A stretch of 26,347 nucleotides of DNA from a virus: IMG/VR virus record IMGVR_UViG_3300025154_000351, positions 1 to 26,347 of that record. One strand, 5' to 3'. This document shows positions 21,056-26,347 of this stretch, in pieces (positions within the stretch are counted from its first letter, which is position 1; every line of letters starts with the position of its first letter). The notes under the pieces were generated by a model. That model was not told where the DNA came from and did no database searches. It worked only from the letters and a program-made list of their open reading frames with translations. Both the position numbers and the translations under genes were made by a program.

Positions 21056-21433
21056 TCATGGGTCTTCGTATGTAGGGAGACTCCGTATGGCTACAATGAA
21101 ATCGCCGTCTTCGGGTTCCTTGTCCTCAAATAGTATCCAAGCAGAAGACGCCCTTTCATTCCAAGCCTTTACCGCCTCTTCTTTGGAATCCAGCCACTCA
21201 TCCCACTTATGCCCTCCCCCGCACTCGCATCTGTACTCAGTATGCTGCTCTTCCAAGCGATCCCAAGGAACTATTTGTATGTCGGAATCTCCGCATCTCG
21301 GGCAGGGATTTGGTTTAGCTATGCCACAAACAAGACAAGTACTTCCGCCTTCAAGACAGTCTGCGTCGTAAGTCTCCGTACATGCAGGGCACGTGAACCA
21401 TGTTATTTCATTTATCGAAGTATCAAGACCCAT
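21056..21433 (-). CDS. Lar-like zinc protein, DUF551 domain cut by TGA
   Basis: 125 residues to the TGA at 21056-21058. It has two N-terminal Cys pairs (CPAC at 15-18, CLVC at 33-36). A Lar-type restriction-alleviation domain follows (PNPCPRCGDSDIQIV... YRCECGGGHKWDEW... SKEEAVKAWNERA), then the first half of a DUF551 domain. Lar proteins of phages and prophages reduce cutting by type I restriction enzymes; this role is known only for the family. I chose the ATG at 21433, just after AGGAGG; the open frame extends to 21478 but overlaps the previous gene there. See the next part for the in-frame stop. Confidence 0.7.
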   Translation of the reverse strand: MGLDTSINEITWFTCPACTETYDADCLEGGSTCLVCGIAKPNPCPRCGDSDIQIVPWDRLEEQHTEYRCECGGGHKWDEWLDSKEEAVKAWNERASSAWILFEDKEPEDGDFIVAIRSLPTYEDP

Positions 21434-21650
21434 GGGTTCCTCCTGTCGCAGGGGTATCCTCATGCAACTCAAAAGCATCCTCTTTCAGCTCGATTCTGTA
21501 CGTCTTGCTCGGGTTAAATATTAACTGGGCGGCGCAGATATTTTCTGCCCATGCGCCACAACAAGAGGAGACGTAGAATATATTCACGTCTCCTATCCTT
21601 TTTACCCGCAATTCCCTGTCACCGCCAGCCGACCATTCAGCTACCAACAT
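21423..21650 (-). CDS. Small protein of unknown function
   Basis: 75 residues, beginning MLVAEWSAGGDRELRVKRIG and ending TPATGGTHGS. It reads as a small beta protein with a CC pair (SSCCGAW) and one more Cys. An AAAGGAG site lies 6 bases before the ATG at 21650. It overlaps the Lar-like gene by 11 bases. No family recognised. Confidence 0.65.
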   Translation of the reverse strand: MLVAEWSAGGDRELRVKRIGDVNIFYVSSCCGAWAENICAAQLIFNPSKTYRIELKEDAFELHEDTPATGGTHGS

Positions 21651-21651
21651 G

Positions 21652-22080
21652 CTATGCTCCTTTTACAAACGTATGCATCCACTTCAACGCAAGTCCCGCG
21701 TCGAACCTCTTCATGAACAAGCCAGAGCCCTTCTCAGGCCTCTTCGTATTTACGTCAACATCCTCGATATGCGTCAAAAGTATTCCGTTTGAATATTTGA
21801 CGCAAACAAACGAAGGCCCTCCTTTCTTCCAGTTGTCCTTCAGCCAAGCGTGCTGGCCGGGGCGGAACGTGATCTTGCGGTCGCAGGGCCAGTCCGCTTT
21901 GGGGTCTACCTTGTACTCGATCCATGCAAGGAGGGGGAGCGCGTAAATTCCTTGGTGGGCCACGTAGGAATCAGGAATCCCGAGCCCTGTGGAAGGAGAC
22001 TCAAAAGATGTGGTTTTGGCTCCCATGAGACGGTATTCTTTGGAGCAGGAGGCTCGGAAGACGTTTTCGGGCTTGGGCAT
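21652..22080 (-). CDS. PD-(D/E)XK nuclease candidate (VRR-NUC-like)
   Basis: 142 residues from the ATG at 22080, which overlaps the previous stop as TAATG and follows CGGAGG. The nuclease pattern is GIPDSYV (Asp37), then WIEYK (Glu55, Lys57), then FRPGQHAWLKDN with a Gln (about 70-80), followed by FVCVKY. This order is that of VRR-NUC and Holliday-junction resolvase-type enzymes found in phage replication modules. It lies near the DNA polymerase gene. The call is from motif order only; overall similarity was not tested. Confidence 0.6.
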   Translation of the reverse strand: MPKPENVFRASCSKEYRLMGAKTTSFESPSTGLGIPDSYVAHQGIYALPLLAWIEYKVDPKADWPCDRKITFRPGQHAWLKDNWKKGGPSFVCVKYSNGILLTHIEDVDVNTKRPEKGSGLFMKRFDAGLALKWMHTFVKGA

Positions 22081-22292
22081 TACTTCCGCCTCCGACGGGG
22101 GGTACCGCAATCGTAACACGAGACACCCTCAGAAGGAGCGGAAAGCACCGCGTTCTCTTCAATATGCTTCCGTATGCCATCCTCCCACCCGCACAAGTAG
22201 ACCATGTATTCCCGTTCCTTGTTTTCAGGAGGCTGGGGATTGGTTTCTTGCTCGTTTCCCCAGCGTTTTTCAAATCGTTCTCGTGCTGTCAT
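22080..22292 (-). CDS. Small protein of unknown function with CxxC
   Basis: 70 residues, beginning MTARERFEKRWGNEQETN, with YMVYLCGWEDGIRKHIEEN in the centre and a final CYDCGTPRRRRK. The basic tail and CxxC suggest nucleic-acid or metal binding. The CYDC pair also occurs in the C-terminal tail of the MazG-like protein two genes upstream in the operon's direction. An AAAAGGAG site lies before the ATG at 22292, three bases after the MazG-like stop. Confidence 0.65.
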   Translation of the reverse strand: MTARERFEKRWGNEQETNPQPPENKEREYMVYLCGWEDGIRKHIEENAVLSAPSEGVSCYDCGTPRRRRK

Positions 22293-22295
22293 CTG

Positions 22296-22709
22296 TTACT
22301 CCTTTTCCCAATGGGTAGGGGTCGGCTTATATGGCAGGCTCAGGCAACCAATACATTCCCTGTCCCCTGAGTCATTGTACCTGCAGTCATAACAGCTGTG
22401 GCTTTCCTCTTCCTCCCTCACATGCTCGCTTGGTTCATCCTCCGCCGCAACGTTATACGTCCGTCCTCTGTTGATCTCCTGCTTCCTCGCTATTGCCTCT
22501 TCCAGTTCATCCGGCATCCCGCCTCTTCTCCAGAACGCGTCCATTGCCAGAATGATCACATCGATATACTCGGACAAATCATCGGGGTTCTCGCGTATCT
22601 CTTGCAGTTCTTTTTCGATATGGCGGAGGATTCCCTCCGTGCGGTAAGCCGGGCCAAATGTTTTCATGGACCATTCGATTTGATCTTCAAGAAGTTTCTG
22701 TAGGGACAT
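22296..22709 (-). CDS. MazG-like (DUF550) nucleotide pyrophosphohydrolase with zinc-binding tail
   Basis: 137 residues. The DUF550/MazG-like core is at about 10-90: WSMKTFGPAYRTEGILRHI, then EKELQEIRENPDDLSEYIDV, then ILAMDAFWRRG and KQEINRGRTYN. The Glu and Asp residues of the all-alpha NTP pyrophosphatase fold (about Glu34, Glu37, Glu47, Asp50) are present. Such enzymes hydrolyse dNTPs to dNMPs. The C-terminal 35 residues add SCYDCRYNDSGDRECIGC, two Cys pairs that look like a zinc ribbon and are not part of the core. The start overlaps the polymerase stop by one base (TAATG) and has an AAAAGGAG. Its position next to polA suggests a role in shaping the dNTP pool for replication. Confidence 0.8.
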   Translation of the reverse strand: MSLQKLLEDQIEWSMKTFGPAYRTEGILRHIEKELQEIRENPDDLSEYIDVIILAMDAFWRRGGMPDELEEAIARKQEINRGRTYNVAAEDEPSEHVREEEESHSCYDCRYNDSGDRECIGCLSLPYKPTPTHWEKE

Positions 22710-24634
22710 TACGTTTGCGCTCCTTTTAGCATTTCGTCAAAGTCGGCTTCGTTTACTTCCGCCCAGTTCTTCCCGTACTCCGCAGAAGCTATTACCGGGA
22801 CGTTTATCTTTATACAGTTTTCCATTATATGCTTCAGCTCTTTGAACGCCTCTACTCCCGCTTTGTCAAGATGAAATGATCCGTCCAATTCATCGTGTAC
22901 AGTTATAGTAGGCGTAAGATAGGAGAATACTCCTGCTTCGTTAGCATCCGTCATGGACTTCTTCATGAAGTCAGCACAACCTGACTGGCAGAGCCGGTTA
23001 AGGAAAACATAGGATTTTTTTTCGGCCCTCATTTTGTCTGAGTATCTGCTCCTTCGTCCCAGTACAGAGTAAATATAGCCTCTCTTTGTCACTACGTCCT
23101 CGACAAGCCTATTTGTCGCTTTCAAGAACGGAGCAAGATGCATATATTGGTCGTACAACTCCTTTGCGTGTTTCAAATCCCACATATACTTCTTCGCCAT
23201 TGACTTGTAACTCATATTGTATGCTAAGGCAAAATTGAGCGTTTTGGCCGTTTTGCGGTCCACTCCAACCATCTTCTGAATCATCTCATGATAGTCTGTT
23301 TTCGGATCTTTATTGTATTGCGCCTTTATGTTGGCCGATCCTGGGCCTACCGAGTACGAGGCGATCAGCCGATACTCCATTTGGCTGAAGTCTATCTTGA
23401 ACCACGATTGTCCGTCCTCGGGAATCATTATGTTTCTGCAAAGCGGATCAAATCCTCCTTTTGCCACTCCGATGTTTTGGGCGTTGGGATTGCTACTACT
23501 GAATCTTCCAGAAAGCGTTCCCGATTCATCGTTCATATACGGGTAGAAGGAAGGATGAATTCTTCCTTCAGTCACCTGCTCTTGGAAGTACCCGTTTATA
23601 TACGTCCCGAGAGTTTTGGCTATTTTCTTCATGGACCATACCGAGGTAGCTGTCGGGTGTGCTTCTTTCGCCATGTCAAGAACCAAAGCGTCTATCGACG
23701 GATATTGAAGATAGTATTTCCTCTGTTCTTCTTTCGACATGCGGAGTTCTTCAAACAAAGGTTTCTCGTTAACGCCATCCAGTCTTTTCGGATCGACACT
23801 TCTCTCTAGTTTTTCAAGAAGAAGTTTCTTCCCCGCATTCGATACTTCAAAAGGAATTTCTTCCCGGTCAAAAATGATTGCGAGTTGCTTGGAAGATCCG
23901 TAGTTGACTCCGGGATACTTTGAGTACCACTCCTTCTCAAGTCTTCCAAGATTGTCCCTGTGGATCACCTCCACTTCTTGCCTCTTCTTCTCATCAATAC
24001 GAATTCCGGTCTTTTTCATCCTCGTGAGAATGGGGAATAGCTTGCGCTCCATGGCGTAAAGTTCGGTAAGGCCTTGGGCCTCCAACTCTTTTATCTGGAG
24101 TTCAATTATTGGTACCAGCAATGCCGTATCTTCTTTGGCGTATTCCTCAACGAGAGAAAATGGCATCTTTGCCAAATGAGCGCGTGGGTCTCCTTTCAGG
24201 CCATGCGAGTCACAGAACTCCTGAAGGATATCTTTCTTCTTTTTCCTGTTCAAATATCTCCCGGCTATGGCGTCAAGAGAGTACGCACCGAAATGTTCCC
24301 CTATCAGGCTCTCGGCGTGCTGCACGTCATACATGCTTCCTTTGACTTCGAATCCGTGCTTGTTAACAAGGTAATCGTAGTCGTACATCCCCGATGCGGT
24401 TATCTTGTCGCAGGGGTCAAGCAATAAATCCTTTACGACGTCAATGTTCCTTCTTCTCTCAACTATTGGAGTATCTTCGTGGCCAAGGGTAAGATACTTG
24501 TTCATACCGAGATCGTCGGCAAAAGATACTCCTAGGACGTAGGAGTCTCCTCGGTACACTCCGTTCCCAAGGCGCTTGAACTTCTCTTGGTTTTCAGAGA
24601 CCTCGATGTCTACGGCGAGCCACCTTCTACTCAT
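22709..24634 (-). CDS. Family A DNA polymerase with 3'-5' exonuclease
   Basis: 641 residues, the phage's replicative polymerase. The proofreading domain is intact: AVDIEV (Asp9, Glu11), an Asp at 85-87 (GMYDYDYL) and EEYAKEDTALL (Tyr165, Asp169). Polymerase motif A is WFKIDFSQMEYRLIA (Asp415, Glu420, Arg422). Motif B is RKTAKTLNFALAYN (Arg460, Lys464, Phe468, Tyr472). Motif C is TVHDELDG (His580, Asp581, Glu582). There is no 5'-nuclease domain, as usual for phage enzymes. Phe468 favours dNTPs over ddNTPs. The Gly that normally follows the motif B Tyr is Asn473. The ATG overlaps the homing endonuclease gene by 8 bases, with GAAGGA upstream. Confidence 0.96.
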   Translation of the reverse strand: MSRRWLAVDIEVSENQEKFKRLGNGVYRGDSYVLGVSFADDLGMNKYLTLGHEDTPIVERRRNIDVVKDLLLDPCDKITASGMYDYDYLVNKHGFEVKGSMYDVQHAESLIGEHFGAYSLDAIAGRYLNRKKKKDILQEFCDSHGLKGDPRAHLAKMPFSLVEEYAKEDTALLVPIIELQIKELEAQGLTELYAMERKLFPILTRMKKTGIRIDEKKRQEVEVIHRDNLGRLEKEWYSKYPGVNYGSSKQLAIIFDREEIPFEVSNAGKKLLLEKLERSVDPKRLDGVNEKPLFEELRMSKEEQRKYYLQYPSIDALVLDMAKEAHPTATSVWSMKKIAKTLGTYINGYFQEQVTEGRIHPSFYPYMNDESGTLSGRFSSSNPNAQNIGVAKGGFDPLCRNIMIPEDGQSWFKIDFSQMEYRLIASYSVGPGSANIKAQYNKDPKTDYHEMIQKMVGVDRKTAKTLNFALAYNMSYKSMAKKYMWDLKHAKELYDQYMHLAPFLKATNRLVEDVVTKRGYIYSVLGRRSRYSDKMRAEKKSYVFLNRLCQSGCADFMKKSMTDANEAGVFSYLTPTITVHDELDGSFHLDKAGVEAFKELKHIMENCIKINVPVIASAEYGKNWAEVNEADFDEMLKGAQT

Positions 24635-25715
24635 TCGAGTTCATTCCTTCTCTGCCCGTCTCACCCATGAGTACCCCGGGGAGCAATCTGTTTTCCAATT
24701 TAATCTTCTCCTTCACCGCGTCCTCCAAAGTGAGGCAATGTTTACTTTGGTATCTTCTCTTGTTGACCGTTATGTAAGCTGCCCAAAACTCTTTACCTTT
24801 CGACTTTTGCTTATAAATTCCCTTGAATCCCGACGTGTTCTTTTCGCATAACCTTGAATTCCGTACGTTAACAGCCTGTGTGACCGCTCTCAGATTCGCC
24901 CGTCTGTTGTCCTTTCTATTTCTATTTATGTGGTCAATGACCAAGCCTTCTGGTTCTCCAAGAAGCCATCTAGACAAAGTAACGAATCTACGCCTCGCAC
25001 CGTCTCTAACGACTGCCGTGTACACTACATACCGGTCGTCGTATTTTTCTACTTGTTTCTTTTCTCCTTTGTTTATAAACCAAGGAGAGATGCTTTGAGC
25101 CAAGTCGAAATCAGAAGCGTCAATAAGGACTTCATCTCCTCTGATGTCCACCCTTATGCTACCTTCAGGGTCTCCTTTTATATGACCAAGATTTACAAGA
25201 CTCATAGGAGTTACCACCGATAGGTTCTCTCTCCTGAAATCGAGCCTATTTTTATTTTTGAACTCTACGGTAATTTCCGGGGAAGTTTCCGTGATGAACT
25301 TATGAAGAGCTTGCCCATCATTTTCCAGACAAAGAAGTCCTTTGTGCGTTTTCGGCTTCCATTGTCCCCTTTCTTTTATTCTACTCACGTCTTCTGTGGA
25401 GACCGTAATAACTACGTCAGCCCTCAGTTTTATATTAGAAACCCCTTCCTTCTCTGACAGTAGAACAAAGCAAGAAGGTGAGTGCACTCTCAGGTTTTCC
25501 TTTTTGAAATTAAGCCTGTCTTTGCTTATGAAAAATACTTTCTCGCCTTCGAGCGGAGATTTAATAAACTGGGCAAGAGAGATTGAGGATTTTGCTTGTT
25601 CAAACACCAAGAGGCCGTTGTTCTGTATCGTCCTCCACGGACCAGCTTCCAGTATTTTCTGGACGTCTTCCGCGTCTACTTGAATCCAACGGTCAGCCAG
25701 AGTAATCGTAGCCAT
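24627..25715 (-). CDS. HNH homing endonuclease with AP2 domain and two degenerate HNH-module copies
   Basis: 362 residues. The active part is an HNH_3 domain at about 186-282 (FVTLSRWLLGEPEGLVIDHI, Asp261-His262, RNRKDNRRANLRAVTQ) followed by an AP2 DNA-binding domain at about 294-340 (TSGFKGIYKQKSKGKEFWAA). The first 170 residues hold two more copies of the same module at about 3-80 and 94-170. Each has the ED..L/I...W opening, a Phe-Ile strand and an RLxFxxENL ending, but the DH pair is replaced (ISKDRLNF, KNKNRLDF), so both should be inactive. The start has AAGGAG inside the end of the XRE gene. The gene sits between a regulator and the polymerase, a common homing site. Confidence 0.88.
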   Translation of the reverse strand: MATITLADRWIQVDAEDVQKILEAGPWRTIQNNGLLVFEQAKSSISLAQFIKSPLEGEKVFFISKDRLNFKKENLRVHSPSCFVLLSEKEGVSNIKLRADVVITVSTEDVSRIKERGQWKPKTHKGLLCLENDGQALHKFITETSPEITVEFKNKNRLDFRRENLSVVTPMSLVNLGHIKGDPEGSIRVDIRGDEVLIDASDFDLAQSISPWFINKGEKKQVEKYDDRYVVYTAVVRDGARRRFVTLSRWLLGEPEGLVIDHINRNRKDNRRANLRAVTQAVNVRNSRLCEKNTSGFKGIYKQKSKGKEFWAAYITVNKRRYQSKHCLTLEDAVKEKIKLENRLLPGVLMGETGREGMNSNE

Positions 25716-25718
25716 CCC

Positions 25719-25949
25719 TCACTCCTTCTTTCGTTTCTTCTCTCTTCCTAGTTTGAAGAATTCAAGCGCCAGATCGTCCTTGTCCAGCCCAAGCACCTCT
25801 GCAATCCTGTCCCCGACGCTACTTATCGAGGGGACGTATCGTGAGCATTCCAGATTTGAATAGTATTCGGGCGTTATTCCGATAAGTTTTGCTGCTTGCC
25901 GCTGAGTGAGACCCTTATCTATCCTTGCATCCTTGATCATCGATATCAT
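25719..25949 (-). CDS. XRE-family helix-turn-helix repressor-like protein
   Basis: 76 residues. A Cro/CI-type helix-turn-helix spans about 4-58: IKDARIDKGLTQRQAAKLIG, then ITPEYYSNLECSRYVPS and RIAEVLGLDKDDLALEF. The tail is basic (GREKKRKKE). It probably binds operator DNA, and as the first gene after the leftward promoter it may control its own operon. The ATG at 25949 is 6 bases from AGGAGG. No oligomerisation or cleavage domain is present, so it is closer to Cro or a small repressor than to CI. Confidence 0.9.
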   Translation of the reverse strand: MISMIKDARIDKGLTQRQAAKLIGITPEYYSNLECSRYVPSISSVGDRIAEVLGLDKDDLALEFFKLGREKKRKKE

Positions 25950-25964
25950 TTGTTCCTCCTGTAG

Positions 25965-25993
25965 AGCATACCATAATCATGTTTCATTGTCAA
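25965..25993 (-). promoter_or_regulatory. Leftward early promoter
   Basis: Read leftward: TTGACA (25993-25988, 6/6), a 17-base spacer, and TATGCT (25970-25965, 4/6). It lies in the gap before the XRE gene, and transcription would start about 10 bases before its ribosome binding site. The best promoter match in the window; it probably drives the regulator, polymerase and downstream small genes. Confidence 0.75.
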
Positions 25994-26009
25994 TAGACCT
26001 TCGCTAAGA

Positions 26010-26321
26010 TTACGCCCTTTTCCTGCTTTCTTGAATCAAACCCCACAGCTTATCGATACTGTCAATTTGTGACAGTTTCCCTTCGTAGCCTGCTGATAAA
26101 GGCTTCTTCCCGAATTCACAATCCCAGACATAGTATGCAGTCCATTCCCCTTCGTCGCCAACTACTTGAGATAATAGACGAATATAATCATCCATGAACT
26201 TGCCCCCGAAGGAGCCTATTCCCCCAGGGCACAAAGCCCCAAGGTGCTCATTCAGCAAGTCCAGCTCGGCGTTGAATGCCTCTATCTCTTTGATCTTCTG
26301 TGCGAATTCTTCCTTTGTCAT
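26010..26321 (-). CDS. Small protein of unknown function
   Basis: 103 residues, beginning MTKEEFAQKIKEIEAFNAEL, with a Gly-rich centre (CPGGIGSFGGKFMDDYI) and a C-terminal segment WTAYYVWDCEFGKKPLS. The N-terminus is helical. A GGGAGAGG site lies 8 bases before the ATG at 26321. It is transcribed leftward from a promoter that would lie outside the window, and it ends 17 bases before the promoter of the XRE gene. No family recognised. Confidence 0.75.
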   Translation of the reverse strand: MTKEEFAQKIKEIEAFNAELDLLNEHLGALCPGGIGSFGGKFMDDYIRLLSQVVGDEGEWTAYYVWDCEFGKKPLSAGYEGKLSQIDSIDKLWGLIQESRKRA

Positions 26322-26347
26322 ATTCCCATCCTCTCCCTATAGGCGCG

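Noticed and set aside
20639-21133. Rightward frames of 100-164 codons across the small leftward genes
   Set aside because: No ribosome binding sites; the leftward frames have them, plus recognisable DUF551, Lar and zinc-ribbon patterns.
23288-23809. 173-codon rightward frame inside the polymerase gene
   Set aside because: Antisense of polymerase motifs; no start signal and rich in Arg, Ser and Phe.
1-26347. tRNA genes, integrase and attachment sites
   Set aside because: I looked for cloverleaf-like segments with CCA ends, for integrase motifs and for long perfect repeats at the ends; none was convincing by eye.

Overview
The window is part of the genome of a tailed, siphovirus-type double-stranded DNA bacteriophage (or prophage). 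The evidence is a near-complete tail morphogenesis block in the usual siphophage order: tail terminator, major tail protein, frameshifted tail chaperones, a 959-residue tape measure, tail-tip proteins, an NlpC/P60 protein and a J-like central fibre. A lysis region follows, then a leftward block of early and replication genes. No host genes, tRNA genes, integrase or CRISPR array were seen. The lysis genes include coiled-coil membrane proteins shaped like spanins, which points to a host with an outer membrane. I could not fix the host further; a spirochaete-like host is only a weak guess.

Rightward late block, 1-15095. The window opens in the last 60 codons of a probable tail terminator. A free-standing GIY-YIG homing endonuclease overlaps its stop codon. 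The major tail protein (1149-2459) appears to have its own promoter, lying in the 3' end of the endonuclease gene, and a terminator-like hairpin behind it. The tail assembly chaperone gene (2527-2970) carries a -1 frameshift signal (T-run, 6-nt spacer, perfect 9-bp stem) that would join it to a second frame ending at 3308. Then come the tape measure (3354-6233), a small unknown protein, two lectin-like (LamG) tail proteins, three small tail-tip assembly proteins and a 1629-residue J-like protein. The last of these ends in six exact 138-bp repeats that look like a beta-propeller.

Rightward lysis and accessory block, 15096-19336. A promoter with an extended -10 lies at 15120-15149. Next come a coiled-coil membrane protein, a class-3 lipase with a full Ser-Asp-His triad, a protein with the L,D-transpeptidase (YkuD) His/Cys/Arg signature, a small acidic protein, a two-helix holin candidate, and a locus where two long coiled-coil membrane proteins are fully overlapped in two frames behind one ribosome binding site. 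A metallophosphoesterase, a small putative DNA-binding protein and a DUF3310 protein follow. The lipase, the transpeptidase-fold protein and the nested spanin-like pair together make an unusual lysis cassette. It is the most likely place for undescribed biology in this window.

Leftward early block, 26321-19537. A consensus promoter (25965-25993) precedes an XRE repressor-like gene, an HNH homing endonuclease built from three copies of an HNH-type module, and a family A DNA polymerase with an intact proofreading domain. After these come a MazG-like (DUF550) nucleotide pyrophosphohydrolase, a PD-(D/E)XK nuclease candidate and about ten small proteins, several with zinc-ribbon cysteines. One of these (Lar plus DUF551) is interrupted by an in-frame TGA. 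The genes touch or overlap, each usually with its own AAGGAG-type site, so they look like one operon. The two blocks converge at about 19337-19537, where the terminators appear interleaved so that the 3' ends of the two transcripts overlap. No gap between genes exceeds 300 bases; the largest is this convergence zone of about 200 bases.
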